Assembly: GCA_026261815.1 (NCBI GenBank)
Contig: JAMPIT010000583.1
Location: 992,001-1,056,000, forward strand
Direction: 5' to 3'
From: Monarcha castaneiventris obscurior
Lineage: Eukaryota > Chordata > Aves > Passeriformes > Monarchidae
DNA length: 64,000 bases
A program made the translations under genes and the position numbers. Position 1 is the first letter of the stretch; the number at the start of each line of letters is the position of its first letter. Positions 1 through 12,454 of the stretch are shown in pieces. The notes under the pieces were generated by a model, which was not told the origin of the DNA, did not search any database, and saw only the letters and a program-made list of their open reading frames with translations.

Positions 1-705
1 AATAAAACAGTCTTGATGGTAAACATTGAATATATTCTCTCATAGTCTTCAGGCACAGCTGCTCTTACCTTGCTTCTCTGTTGGAAGGTATTATTTACAA
101 ACTTGGTTCTAAAAGCAAAGCCTTTACTGACACTGTCAAAAGGCTCTTTCTACATGACAGCCTCTTGTGACTGCCATTCCCGCATCGGACAACAAATCCC
201 CTCACTCCAAATGCTCTCCAGGAAAATGCTAAGATATTACTATCATCCATTTTTTTTAAAATAATCAATTCAGGTGGAAATTCATCAGCGCAGCAGAAGA
301 GAATAGGTCACACTCCCTGTGCTCAGAGAGAATTTCAGCATAAATTAAAGAAAAATTCTATTATCGCTTGTTTTTTATCTCTCCTCAGTAGATATGGACG
401 AGGAAGATAAGTGAGGGCAGGGGGGAGATGGAGAAGAAAACCACAAAGGTTATGAATGAGAAGTATTTATGGCCTTCTCTCTTTTTCTCCTCCCCTCTTC
501 CACTATTCTAATTTGACCTGGTGGAAAGACAAGGGAAAAGAATAACCATAACCATTAAATTTAACATTTAATATGTTAAATTGTCATATATTATTCTGAC
601 TGGAGCACATAAGGCTTTAAGGGGTTTAGGGGAAGAAAGCTCAAAAATAACATTAAGAAAATTGCTTAGAAATTCTGCTTTTATTGGAAAACATCTTTGA
701 CCCCT
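1..705. other. AT-rich non-coding DNA, no feature recognised
   Basis: AT-rich sequence with only short open frames, the longest 64 codons at 70-264 with no recognisable domain. It contains a purine-rich patch around 400-450. It ends where the first CR1 fragment begins. I see no exon, RNA gene or repeat that I can name. Confidence 0.6.
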
Positions 706-708
706 AAG

Positions 709-1010
709 ACAGAACAGAATCACACAGAAGCCCAGGCTTGGAGAGGCTGGAGGGGCCCACGGGGGCTCCTCTGGTGCCACCTCCCTGCTCCAGCAGGGCC
801 ATCCCAGAGCACAGGGCACAGCAGTGTGTCCATGGGGCTCTGCAATATCCCCAGGGAGGAGACTGCACAGCCTCTCTGGGCACTCTGCTCAGGGCTGGGC
901 ACTGCCCAGGGCACAAGTTCTGCCTCCTGGGCAGGGGCAGCTCCCTGGGCTCAGGCCCTGCCCGTGGCTCTGGTGCCATTGCTGGGCACCCCCAGGAGTA
1001 GAGCTTTTAC
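709..1010 (-). mobile_element. CR1 LINE 3' fragment, copy A1
   Basis: GC-rich island in AT-rich surroundings that matches the 3' untranslated end of a bird CR1 LINE, antisense to the plus strand. The 3' tip is at the left, where a degenerate tail (ACAGAATCACACAGAA) is followed by GGCTGGAGGGGCCC. The characteristic blocks are the 'CTCCTGCTCCAGCAGGG'-like, 'ATATCCCCAGGGAGGAGACT' and 'GCCTCTCTGGGCA' stretches. From 744 to 987 it is identical, base for base, to 53023-53266. After 987 the two copies part. Resemblance to CR1 fades beyond about 1010, although weak similarity may reach 1090. The copy is 5'-truncated and contains no reverse-transcriptase coding region. Open frames of 60-134 codons on both strands here are composition artefacts. 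Confidence 0.85.
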
Positions 1011-1089
1011 CTCTTCAGGGCTGTACTTTCAGTGCCCCAAGGCACTGTCCTTCAGTACTCCCACAGTGCCTCCTTCCTCCTTTCAATTG

Positions 1090-4000
1090 TTAAGTGTGTA
1101 ATTCTTGACTGAAAACCTGTAGCTAATTAGCTAAAGGCTAATAAGAGCACAATAGGAATAGAGTGCCAAATAATTTTGTTTAAACATACTCATATGGTCC
1201 AACAGACATTTTGAACACACTTTCTCTCCACAAAGTTAAACTGAAGAAGACCTCTACTCTCTGTGTGTACACAGACTGCTGAGACAGACAGGCCAATTGA
1301 AGAAAACACCAGTTCAGCTCTAACAAAAAACGACAAAGTCAAATAACGATATTCTAAAGATCTTTCAATGTATTAGACAGTCTGAGATTTCACAAAGGAT
1401 CCAAACACCACAGAATTCTGCTGCTTTTTCTCTGCAAGACCGTCATCCTTTTAAAAATTTTTTCTTCTATCCGTGTTTCACATTTCATGAATTATGTGCA
1501 TTATTACAATATCTGCAGGTCCTGCTTGTGATCAGCTCTTCATGCTACCAGACCTTGAACTTCACAGCTCTGAACTTCCAGGTCCCTGGGCGCTTTTAAA
1601 AAAAATTTGTCTTGTCCCGTTTAGATTAAAATCAATTATTGGCTAATTGACGGTAATAAAAGGAAATTCTAGCAAACTAGAAGCCCTGCCGTTTTACTGA
1701 TTCCTAATCTCAGCTGAACTACTTTTTGGAATTTGCTTCATTTATTCTATGAAAATAGTAGCCAATTCCATAGTGGCCAAATAGGCATGTCCATGGGCAG
1801 ACCTGTGGCAGCAATTTAATTAAGGATATAAAATCATAGCAAACTCTGGTGCTGCGTCCATTAAGAGCAGAGGATAACTTTGTTAGAACCTCAGTCCCAC
1901 AATGCTTATGAGATCACACTAAGGAGCTTAACCATTGATCACAGAGTAGACCAGGCCAGCAGGGATTTCAACATGTAATTTGAGTGTGGTTAGATATTGC
2001 ATCTGAGGTTCAGGTACCCCTCTAATGACTTCCATTTATTTGCACTAAGAAATATCCTGCTGTGGCTAAAAAAACCATCTTGCTCACAATTATATCTGAA
2101 AGCCAAGGAAGCTTCACCTCATTTCACAATCTGAAGTGTGTGCTGTGTATAAACTGTACTAACAGTAACAAAGACAAGTTGGGAATTAGGTACTAATTCT
2201 ACAGAGTCAGGGAATTCAAATTCAGGAAAGCAATGTCTGTGAGAAAGTAGAAATTATTTGAATCAACTCATTATAACAAATGCAGCTCTCATAAGAATAC
2301 AACAGAAATTATGTACTTTAAAATATTTGGGATCTCTAATGGCCTATGCTGATCAGGGCACCCCTACCATTTATTTAAATTGCATTTTTAAGCAATTTAT
2401 TCTTATTACTTAATTTGTTAACTGTACAGTAGCAGGTAAAACTCCTGATTAAGGATCAAGAACAAGGGTGAAAAGAGATCAATTGCACATCACTGTACTT
2501 CTACATTGCCTCTTCTGATAAAAATATACTTAGTATATGTGCATGGGCACATAAGAAACATCAAGCTCTGCTTCTAATCAGTACTTTTTTAGTGTATTTC
2601 ACCCCTTTTTTCTTAAAACATAAACAGAGAACATAAACTCTTCATACAGCCAGCAGGTGGGATCTAAAAGGCTAATATTGACACCTTTCTGCCCTAACAG
2701 GAAGCATTTCAATTCAGCCTCTTCATAGAATCTAGAAATACCATTAATAGGGTAAGAGTGAAAACATTCTCTGTTACCTTTTATTTACCAGCTAACCATT
2801 CACAGTTTGTCTTTTGGAGCCAGCTGCCCTAAATTGTAACAAAGTACCAGCTCTTCTACGCTTCTATAACTGCACTTTAAAGCCAACTACAAGCAAAGTG
2901 TCATATTTCTTAGGGGATAGAGATACTTGTTTAGGCATTATGGAAAGTAATACCTAGTTTTTGGCTCCAGGGAATATGGGGGATAAATCCTGATCTGCTC
3001 CAGTCTGTCAAAGCTGAGATGTTCCAAAATATAATATGAGTTTTAGTGTAAAAAGACTTCCAGAGCACTGCCAGGATTCCTCCACGATTGGACTTTACAG
3101 GAGTTTAGGATTCCAACCTTCACAGCCTAAATTCAATGAAGCACCACTTCGGAGGAATAAATCCTTTCATTGACAGGCAATGATTGTGTGTTCTTAAAAT
3201 TCAAAAGGGGATGCTACGCTGTGCTGTAAAAACCTTCACAGGATTCTGAAGAGTTTCAAAGAGTCTGCCTTGTGATATATGGGATAATAAACTTCATAGG
3301 TTACCTAGGATGTATCCCCAGCCTAGAACCAAGGGCTTTCCAGGCTGAAAAAAGGGTGACAGAATACTGTGATACAAAGTCCAAGCACAACAAAGCTGAT
3401 TAGGTTCTAATTGACCATTATCTCTCTCATTAACATAAATATAGATTTTATATGCCAATGTTTACATTTAGTCAAGAGAAACAAGACTACCAATGCTGTT
3501 AAGTTACAATAAGAAAAAAACCCCAACCCAGGAAAGATTATTTCAGATCTTTTATTGCCAAGTGTTTGGGTCTCAGTTGCTCTCAACAATTCAAAGAGCA
3601 CTCATAGCTTGAGCTGTTTTTATGTTTAATTACACTTAGATGAATGCAACTCATTCTATTTTGTGGTCCTTATTAATGTCCACAAAGCACTCAGTGTGGC
3701 ATTATCCCTTGATATCCACTGGAATGCTGAAGACAATTCAAAAATTTAATCTACCTCTTCCTAAGTTTCCCATTAAAAGCACACAATACACATTGACTGC
3801 TTCATTTAAATAGCCACAGGTGGAGCTAGGTTTTTAAATAGAAAATTTTCAGACTACTCTAGAATTCTGTTTAGAGCATCACGAGTACCCCAGTGACTGA
3901 AATTAATGAGTTACTGCTCACTAACTGAGGTCATGTGAAACATGCAGCCCTGTGTGCAAACCCCACCATGAACGAGGTGATTGAATTGGAACTGCCATGA

Positions 4001-5615
4001 AAACCAAGCACACACTTAGGGGAAAAAAAAGCACTACTACATAAAGCAGTTTTAGGTATTATCCTTTCCTTGGAGGTGTGTCCTGTGAAATTATTAAAAT
4101 ATTGTATTTTGTAAAGCATTCACAGAGAGATCAACACAATTCGTTGTCACTGCACTTGACCTCAATCTATTTCAGATAAGAGATGACACATTGACAGACA
4201 GGAATGAAATAAGGTTTACAGTCCTTTATGAAATTTAACTACATGACCATGCTCTTGCCCTCTCCAGACCTGGAATACCACCCCAATCCCTGCACAGCCA
4301 TTACCCAAAAAGTAAGATAAAGACTTTTCTGTTTAACCCAAATTCTGAGACTAGAGCCTGGTAGTAGGAAAATTTCTGTAAATAATATTTCCATTTAACA
4401 TTTTTATTGTAAAAAGAACGTTACAGCTTCTATAGCACTACATAATCTATGGTCAGGGCTTCAGAACTCTCAGGCTTTTCTGAAAGACACTTTTATGCTG
4501 GTTCTCTATACTGAGACAGACTTTAAAACAGAAAATTTATTTGTGCAAATGATTCCCCACTGCAAGTACAAGAAGTTTGTATCTATAGATATAAAATTTT
4601 GCAACCAAACTAATTTTTTCTAATAAAAATACTAAAAACTGTAAAAAATATACTCCTCTACAAAAACAAAGCTATCCAGTAGAAAACTAACAACTGCTCC
4701 ACATAAAGTCTCCTACCTGCCCTTTCAGGCAGCAGAAATCATAAATGTGTTTAGACTTTGTCGAAGAAATGCAAAGAGAATACTACTGTAATTTGAGGTT
4801 TCAAAATGACACAATGCCTAAGCAGATTTTCATATTTTGAGAGAGGACCTGTGTCTTTCCAGTAGAAAGGTAATATCTCAGATTTATAGAAAACAAAATA
4901 AATAGCTGTTAAATTAAGTGTAGTGACATTTTCAATTAAACCACAATACTAATGAATGATTTGAGGAGAAAACAAAGTACAAAAAACCCAATCCTATTTT
5001 GTGCAGAGTGGAAACTGAAGTAAAATAGAGTTAAAATGAAAGATGAGTTTTACTTGAATTAATAAAAGGAAAAATGCCTCTCAACAAAGAAGTTGTGCCT
5101 TCATAAACTCCTACATATCAGCACACTTAAATTTTATTTGATCCCTAAATCTACGTACTTCCAGAAATGTTTTCTGCAGTTTGGTTATATTGCAAAGTAA
5201 GATTATATTGCTATTGAGTTCATTTTCTTGGTATATAATGCCAAACCGAGTTGCAGTGTATGACAGATTTATGTCTATAAGCTTGGGAAAAGCAGGAAAT
5301 AGGAGGCATTTCAATCTACGCTGCATGGCAAGACCTCAAAAGTAGTTTAAGAAACTTGATGCGTTACAATGTAGAGGAGGGTTCAACTTCTCCTAAGCCT
5401 TGTCTAAGCACCACACTCATATTTCCAGCAGCATGGTATAAAATGCAATGCAAAGCCCACTGTTTTCCCCTGAAAAGCAAATACCTGCTATGCAAGGCCT
5501 AACTGCAGCTCATGGCACATTAAAACAAAACAGGGACACGGTTACTGTGAAAGCACTTGTGACAACACCACTTGATATGCTGTCACTGTGAAAAAGCTGG
5601 ATTTACAAGTATTTT
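1090..5615. other. AT-rich non-coding DNA, single-copy in appearance
   Basis: About 4.5 kb without a recognisable gene or interspersed repeat. Open frames are at most about 70 codons and are scattered over both strands as expected by chance. Several TATA-like and AATAAA-like strings occur but none is placed with other promoter or terminator evidence. Old decayed repeats could be present below visual detection. Confidence 0.55.
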
Positions 5616-5619
5616 TATT

Positions 5620-5693
5620 GAATTACCACGTATTTCACGTACGTTCATGAATTACCATGTATTTCAGTACTTTTAGCTCATGATTACCACACA
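5620..5693. repeat. Degenerate tandem repeat, about 2.4 copies of a 29-33 bp unit
   Basis: The motif GAATTACCACGTATTTCA begins at 5620 and recurs from 5649 as GAATTACCATGTATTTCA. Each is followed by a diverged spacer ending in TTCAT or CTCAT. A third partial start, GATTACCACA, follows at 5682. The units differ by substitutions and a few bases of length, so this is an old local duplication. Confidence 0.7.
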
Positions 5694-5950
5694 AACATTG
5701 GGAATTATAAAGAAATAAGTCTTTTAAAGGTCAACCAGCATTGCTATTATTTAGTGCCATCCTGCAGCTGCGTAAGTAAAAATCAATGACATAACTGGTG
5801 TTTGGTGATGTCCATGACAAATTGGCAGCCTCTGTTCAGCTCGTGAGCAGAAGATATTGGCATCATAGAAAGAACTGTCATGACTAGCACTGTAACAGCC
5901 TTGCTGCCAATCTCAGCAGAAACCTGAATGCTGAAAAGAAAATTGTACTT

Positions 5951-6188
5951 GAGGCGTTCTCTCTGCTCCTGGAGCTGCGGCAGCCTCGGGGCCATGCCCA
6001 TTCCCTGGGGAGCCTGGGCAGTGCCCAGCACCCTCTGGGGGAAGCAGAACCTTTCCCTGATATCCAACCTAACCCTGCTCTGGCCCAGCTCCAGCTGCTC
6101 CCTGGGTGCTGTCCCTGGCCCAGAGCTGCCCCTTGGGAATTGCTGCAGCCCCTGCTGAGCTCTGCCTCAGTCTCCATCCCCGCCTGCA
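5951..6188 (-). mobile_element. CR1 LINE fragment, internal to the 3' region
   Basis: GC-rich segment resembling the reverse complement of the CR1 3' region. It includes a 'GGGAGCCTGGGCAGTGCCCAGCACCCTCTG' type block (positions about 6008-6040), the 'TTCCCTGATATCCAACCTAA' block near 6053, and the following 'CTGCTCTGGCCCAGCTCCAG' block. The true 3' tip with the octamer tail is not visible at the left end, so the copy appears shortened at both ends. It belongs to a different, more diverged CR1 subfamily than the copies at 0.7, 11.1, 31 and 44 kb. Overlapping open frames (76-101 codons) have no protein similarity I recognise. Confidence 0.75.
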
Positions 6189-7649
6189 ATGAGCAATACC
6201 ATGGTGAAAGCCATGACTGAAATGAAGCACTGATTTGGCAGAGAAATCACCTCAGCATTAAGGTTAAAGCAAGGATTAATGGCACAACAGAGACTTCACT
6301 CTATGGACAACAGCGTCATGCAAAGAAATGAAAGACCACGGTTTCTTCTTCTCTGGGGCTCTCTCAGACATTAAAATAGGCCTTAAAAACAATAAATGTA
6401 ATTATAGATTCAGAATATTTACATTTAAAAAGAACCTCGAAACCCTAAGCCCCAGAGAGCAGTTAACCTCTGGCATGGCGTGCAGCAGCACCTGAAGTGC
6501 CTTCCATTAGCCACTACAGTCCTGCCACGAGAGTACTCAGTTCCCCCTGATTCTTCAAACACAACACTTCTAAATGGTTCACTGCCAACACTACCAAAGG
6601 CCAGACTGCTCTATTCTGTACAGCAAAACACAGCTACACTGAGGTTATATCTGACTTTGGGAAATTCTACGATTTTTCAAAAAAATATTCATAGCAGCAT
6701 CAGGTCAAGTGTCATTCTTCAAGCTGGTGTGCTTCACCTGTGCATCTTCAATTCCAAACTGCATCTTCTGAGTCCATTTCCACTATGCTCTGTTTCCGTG
6801 CACTGTCATCAAAGTGCAGGAGAGATATACATAAAAATCCCACTATAAAATAATATTTCTTATCACGTTCATGCAGTTCACTTGTTTCTTAGTGCCTTGC
6901 TTTTCTTCTAATTTCTCCTGTGGTGTTGGTTTTTTCTTTTTTTTTCTCCTCCTTTTAACATTTTGAAATAAATGAAAAGAAAATAACAATCCCAAAAAGC
7001 TCACGCCAGTTGGCAGGGAAATTAAAAATCACAGATTCAAAAGTACTTTCCTAGTTCATGAAAACATCTCTAATGAGACAGATGAAAATATGAATTGCTC
7101 CTAATGAGCTCAAAATTGCACATATTTCCCTTAGTTTAATTTTGTAAGCCTTCACAGATATTTTGTGTTATGCTTTATTATAAAACAAGAAGTGGCCACA
7201 AGGCTGTGATAACCAATTTGTGAGATTAAAGTACTCAACTTGAATGGTTTCATTAACTTCTAAGCCATGAGTCAGAGTTAGCATAAAATGCAACTCCTTT
7301 TGCTATTCATAGAGGGTCTTACTCTCCAGTGACTTCCAACATTTTGGAGTCATTAGCACCTGAGAAGAATAACACTGTTATTCCCGATTTGTCATTGCTG
7401 TACTCAGTGGCACAGCCATGAAAAGGTAATTTACAGCAAAGCTGTGACAAATAATAAGGATTGGGTCTGCACTGTGGGGTTCAGCAGTGGCAGAGCAGCA
7501 CCAGCACAGCTCCTGTGGCAACCACCCTGCAGTGCCCACTCAGACATTCCAACCAGATTTGGAGCAGGATGAAGCAAAGCCAGTGCAAATGCTTTAACCA
7601 GCTTTTCTGAAGAGATTTTGGGATGGCCAGGAATGCACGAAGATTATAG

Positions 7650-7675
7650 AATTTTATATAAATCTATATAAAATT
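7650..7675. repeat. AT-rich inverted repeat (11-bp arms, 4-bp spacer)
   Basis: AATTTTATATA at 7650-7660 pairs perfectly with TATATAAAATT at 7665-7675 around the spacer AATC. It could form a small cruciform or hairpin. No transposon ends or target duplications are seen around it, so chance in AT-rich DNA is the default explanation. Confidence 0.6.
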
Positions 7676-7813
7676 ATTGAGGACATCAGAAGAGTGTGCC
7701 ATTATCCTGCAGACAGAAAATGCAAAGATGAGACTTGCAAAAGTTCCACGTAAGTTCGTATTTTCAGATGTGACTGACTCATGTAATGGAGGTAGGAGAG
7801 GGGCGGAAAGGAT

Positions 7814-7851
7814 GATAACAAAAAAAAGGGAGGATAACAAAAAAAAGGGAG
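7814..7851. repeat. Two tandem copies of a 19-bp purine-rich unit
   Basis: GATAACAAAAAAAAGGGAG at 7814-7832 is repeated exactly at 7833-7851, followed by a partial GAGATAACC. The tract is strongly purine-biased on the plus strand. A simple replication-slippage duplication is the likely origin. Confidence 0.85.
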
Positions 7852-8573
7852 GAGATAACCAAGCTAAGACCCCATGCAGACAATGGCCAGTCGTGAGCCA
7901 TCTGGATTTCTGAGGTTTCTGTATGAATGTTAACACAAGCCAGTGAGCTTTATATGAGCATTTGCTTCAGAAGGGGAGGAACTAGGATCCATCTACTGGT
8001 CCAAAGTACAGAATAGTTCTGGTGTGCTCAAGAAAATAAAGTATATGTGCAACTTCCAGATGGACTATGCTCTCACTCCTGTGGGAAAAAGAAGTTGTGT
8101 CATTAGTAAAACTGATTATTTATTTATGAGTAAAGTGTTTTAGTATCCAAATCCATTAAGTATTCACACTGTCATTTGCTGTTAAACCAGAGATTTTAGA
8201 GGATGACTGCTTTACCACATACCTCAACCTTAATGCTTTGGTAAAGTGAAGAAGCTCATTTTCTTGCCAATTCTACTTAAACAGTTGGAGGTGCTGACTA
8301 CATTTCACCAAAAGGAGGGTCACAAAGTGCTGATCACAGAAGAAGAGTGTCTGTATAGCAAGAGAACAGGGCAGCGTGGAACCATACTCAGGCATGGCAA
8401 CAGAACAGGAGGAAATATCACTGCTGAATGTCAGAACTTACTCATGGTTGTCCTGTAAGCACCTACGGAAGAGAGTAATGAAAAGGAAGAACAAACATTT
8501 GCAATAAACATCCTACAACTCTGAAGCGTAATTCTGTGCATTTGTTAAATGCATTTCAGAAAAAAACATTTAA

Positions 8574-8672
8574 GCCAGGTTGGAGCAACCTGATCAGTGG
8601 AAGGTGTCCCTGCCCATGGCAGGGGGTGGAGGGAGATGGTCCCTTCCAACCCAAACCATTCTATGGCTCCAC
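8574..8672 (+). mobile_element. CR1 LINE 3' tip, severely 5'-truncated
   Basis: About 100 bp of the sense-strand CR1 3' end: AGGTTGGAGCAACCTG, then GTGTCCCTGCCCATGGCAGG, then TCCCTTCCAACCCAAACCATTCTATGG. It ends in a single degenerate octamer. The order matches the same family seen at 11.1 kb (antisense) and 21.5 kb (sense). The upstream boundary at about 8573 is the 5' truncation point. Confidence 0.85.
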
Positions 8673-8679
8673 AAGTCTG

Positions 8680-11104
8680 TCTCACCACTGCTGTTTGTTC
8701 CTGATCTCTCCATTCTGGGGACTGAAATAAGGCTTTCTATAACCATGACATCTCCAAGGACAAATTAATTACAAGATCAGGAACGCCTTTTTCTGTCTGT
8801 AAACCCTGCCATCGCTACCCAGCCCAGGCACAGTTGGTTTCTGGCTCCTTCTCTTCCCTATGCTTGTAAGATACATCCATGTTTGACACCAGAGTTCATG
8901 ACTAAAGTATCCTGGAGGCAGCTATTAACAGGTGGAGAACCAGCATAATCTTGGCACCCAGTTCAGATGAACTCAGCTAAATTATCTCTGTGCAGTCTTG
9001 GTCACACTGTTCAGCTCACAAACTGAGTCCTCTGTCCTTTCATTTCTGAGACCAGATTTGTTCATTGCATTAATTATTTTCCTATGAAAATACCACCACT
9101 CTGCTTACAGTTTTGCTTGGCACCAACAAAGGGAGTGTGCTGTTGACATTCAGTATATGAAAATGTATTTATAAATAACTTAGTGATAATGCAATTGCTT
9201 TTTGCATTGGAATGGACTCACTAGGGTGGTCCTTTTCTACTCCCAGTTTTTATGGGGAGTTTGGTATTTCTATGAGGATATCCCTAACATGCTACTTTGA
9301 AATAAAGCACATATAGAAAATCTCAGCTGAAAACTGTGGCCTTGGCAATCATTTGCAGATTTTCACAGATCTCCATGGAGTCTTGACTGAGCATCAGTCA
9401 AACAGATACCATCTCCAAGAACATATCCTCATATCCTGCATGTTCACAGTCAGAAAAGCCTTCAGACTCTCTTTCTGAAAGCTTGATGGAACTTTGAAAC
9501 CTACTTATTTCTTCTAGGGTTTTAAAATATAAACTCAAATTTTAGGTGTCTAATAAAAGGTCAAATAAAAACAAACAAAAAAACCCCACCCCAAAATATG
9601 AAGTCTGTCAAGTGATTTTTTTCTATCTCCTTCAGCTAGAGGATAAGGTGAGGAATACAAACAAAAAAAGAAGATACCACAATTTCTTAGGTTTCGTCTA
9701 TTAATAAAATATTCACTTGGGCAAAAAAACAGAGTATAAACTTAAATGGACTCCAAACTTTTACAATTTAATTAAAATGGCTTTTAAATAAATCTCCTTA
9801 CAGTGAAAGCAGCAGACTAGGACAAAATGCATATGGTTTCCTTTTTAAGACCAGTTACACTTCTTAATTGGTTTCAGAAAATACCCGACTATTGGATCCT
9901 ATAGAATGTGCATGTGGCCTTTAAAAACCCTTGTAAATGAGAACTGCTGGCAGAACAATTAGCATTTAAAAGCTAGAATGACCTTAAATCTGTGCATCAT
10001 TGTGATTTGTTTGGACTTTAATATCAAATACAGAACCAAAAAATCCCTCAGTTGCCAAGAGAAAGAGCTCCCAGCACCAGGAGAAGGACACTGGGTAATA
10101 GGGTGAAGCATGTGCAGTGAAACATAAAGGACAAACTGGTGAGATCAGCTTTGATTTGTGTTGACTTAGCAACCAACCAGAAGGGCCTTCCTGGGCACTG
10201 AGCATGGAAAAGGAAGGGAACAAATCTGTTTCTGATCTTACAGGGGAGAACTGCCCTGGAGTGTTTATCCCCATAATGAATTTCAGGTTGCAGAAGGTAA
10301 TAAACTGGGCATAAATTTTGTTTCCAAGGAATCACTGGATAACCAAGTGCCTAACTGTACTGCAAATCTGATATCATCTAAACAAAATAGATGGAACACT
10401 TCATTACATATATATATATACACATATATATCAGATATAAATACATGTGTTATGGTTATATATATATGAGATGTCATTTAATTTTAAATATAATTTGCAT
10501 ATATTGCTTGCAATTATACTAATTCATGTAATATTCTGCCATTCTGAAAATGAGATGACTTCTTATATCTCTAGAAATGACAGACCTTGCTTGGGGTTGG
10601 GAGCAGTGGTGTGTTACAGCTGCTGATCTTACCAAAACTAAACATTCTTAAGTCAAAGCCGAACACTTATGTTGGCTGAGTTTGCAACTAAAGCAGAATG
10701 ATGACTACAAGATTTCCCTATTTGAAGGTGGGGTTTTTTTAAGCTTAAATCATTTGGTTAAATTTTTCATTCCAGCTCTCATTCTTGTATTCCAAACTAC
10801 ACAAAAATAAACATTCATAAAGATCAAATTTATTTCTATATAGAAATGTCATTTTTACTAGATTTTAATAAATATAATTGAGTGCAATCCCTAATAATAA
10901 TAATACTTACATTTAATATAGATGATATTCTAAATATCATAAATTATTTACACAAATAATTTGATTCCATTTCCTCAAAGACAGCACTACTTAACCAAGC
11001 AGTCAATACGTCAGTTACTACTGGTATTAGTAATACTTCAGTAGTAGTTTCTGGAAAACCCATTGATGGCCAAAAATTGCACAGTAGCCTGGTCATCACA
11101 CAAA
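8680..11104. other. AT-rich non-coding DNA
   Basis: No gene or interspersed repeat recognised apart from the dinucleotide tract listed separately. Antisense open frames of 95-96 codons at 9984-10335 overlap one another in different frames and show no domain. A run of short AAT and TAA strings around 10860-10960 is simple AT-rich sequence. Confidence 0.55.
10405..10468. repeat. Interrupted (TA)n / (CATA)n microsatellite
   Basis: Alternating TA and CATA runs at 10405-10431, interrupted by about 25 bp, then a second TATATATATA run to 10468. Likely length-polymorphic. Confidence 0.85.
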
Positions 11105-11106
11105 TA

Positions 11107-11775
11107 ATAAGATCACAAAATTGTTTGGGTTGGAAGGGACCTTCAAGCTCATCTCCTTCACCCCTTGCCATGGGCAGGGACCCCTTCCACTGTCCCAGGC
11201 TGCTCCAAGCCCCAATGTCCAACCTGGCCTTGGGCACTGCCAGGGATCCAGGGGCAGCCACAGCTTCTCTGGGCACCCTGTGCCAGGGCCTGCCCACCCT
11301 CCCAGGGAACAATTCCTGCCCAATATCCCATCCAGCCCTGCCCTCTGGCACTGGGAAGCCATTCCCTGGCTCCTGGCCCTCCAGCCCTTGGCAATTGTCT
11401 CTCTCCATCTTTCCTGCAGCTCCTTCAGGCCCTGCAAGGCCACACTGAGGTCACCCCAGAGCTTCTCCTGCCCAGGCTGAACAATGCCAGCTCTCGCAGC
11501 CTTTCCTGCCAGCAGAGCTGCTCCATCCCTCTGCTCATGCTGGTGCCTCCTCTGGGCTCTGTGCAGCAGCTCCAGCTCCTCCCTGTGCTGGCCCCAGGGC
11601 TGGGGCAGCTCTGCAGGTGGGCTCTCAGCTGAGGGGGCAGAGGGGCAGAATCCCCCCTCCCCTGCTGCCCACGCTGGGGCTCAGCCCAGGGCAGGGGGGT
11701 TTGGGGTCCCAGAGCTCAGGGCTCAGCGCTCTGCCCCACAGCTCCCCCAGGATACTGCAGGGAATGGTGGTGTTT
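11107..11775 (-). mobile_element. CR1 LINE 3' fragment, longest copy in the window (B1)
   Basis: Antisense CR1 copy of about 670 bp. The 3' tip at the left reads GATCACAAAATTGTTTGGGTTGG, the reverse complement of the CR1 3' end. Next come the 'GCCATGGGCAGGGACCCC', 'CACTGTCCCAGGCTGCTCC' and 'CAGCTTCTCTGGGCACCCTG' blocks. Further right are the 'CTTCTCCTGCCCAGGCTGAA' block and a G/C-rich 5' part to about 11775. It shares 308 gapless positions (11296-11603) with 54423-54730, with about five differences, and about 97 percent by eye with the sense copy at 21.2-21.5 kb. Open frames up to 155 codons on both strands arise from the stop-poor GC-rich sequence. I do not see reverse-transcriptase motifs in them. 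Confidence 0.9.
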
Positions 11776-11779
11776 GAGT

Positions 11780-12225
11780 TCAGTGAGGTTTGATCATGTA
11801 CTGTCCTTCCAAGCCATAGCCCTGCCTACATTTGAGAGTGTTTTAGCCAGGTTCCCCAGAACAGTTTAGCTAAACTTAAGGCAAGTGCATTATCTTGTCA
11901 GTTTTGCACTTTCTATGTGGATTAAGTTTATGATGTGCAGATTGCTTGAGAGGAGACTATTTAAATCAGATGTTAAGTCCCATTAAATAATTTGCGCACT
12001 CATGCCAGGTGTTCCACAGAGATATTTCAGATAGCAATTTTCTTAATATAGCTTACGTAAATACTTAAACTTTTTAACAACAGTAGGTATATAAGTAACA
12101 GTTTGTCATTCAGGAAATGACAGTTCCATGTAAATAGAGATTACCAAAATATGTATGTGATTACATAGTTTTAGAATATTAAAATTTAATAACTGACAGG
12201 TTGCCAAGGGTTAAGCAACACACCA
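11780..12225. other. AT-rich spacer between two CR1 copies
   Basis: About 450 bp of AT-rich sequence between an antisense and a sense CR1 fragment. Nothing else recognised. Confidence 0.55.
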
Positions 12226-12227
12226 GT

Positions 12228-12452
12228 TTTATGGATATTAGGAAAACATTTCTTCACCAAAAGGGTGGCCAAGCATTGGCACAACTGCCCAGGGCAGATG
12301 GAGTCACCATCCCTAGAGGCAACATAAAAGATGAGCAGATGTGGCACTTGTGGGCATGGTTTGTGATGGGCTTGGCAGTACTGGGGTAACAGTTGGACTC
12401 CATGTTAAAGGTGTTTTCTAACCTAACTAATTCTATGATTCTGTGATTCTAA
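12228..12452 (+). mobile_element. CR1 LINE 3' end, older subfamily
   Basis: Sense CR1 3' end of a different, AT-richer and more decayed subfamily. It contains GGATATTAGGAAAACATTTCTTC, GGAGTCACCATCCCTAGAGG, GATGTGGCACTTGTGGGCATGG and CTTGGCAGTACTGGGG. It ends in TTCTATGATTCTGTGATTCT, a two-to-three unit octamer tail. This matches the common bird CR1 3' end closely, with scattered substitutions. Confidence 0.9.
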
Positions 12453-12454
12453 GG

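Larger units (their letters stand above)
6190..8570. other. Non-coding DNA with a mildly GC-rich patch
   Basis: Mostly AT-rich. A modestly GC-rich patch at about 7465-7580 (CAGCAGTGGCAGAGCAGCACC and following) may be a decayed repeat, but I cannot name it. A 122-codon open frame at 6480-6848 has no domain, no splice-site support and ordinary composition. A tandem duplication and an AT inverted repeat in this stretch are listed separately. Confidence 0.5.

Noticed and set aside
5884..6189. 101-codon antisense frame
   Set aside because: Lies over the CR1 fragment at 5951-6188 and has no domain.
11077..11777. Cluster of 97-155 codon frames on both strands
   Set aside because: Entirely explained by the antisense CR1 copy. 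Frames overlap on both strands and repeat at 21 and 54 kb.
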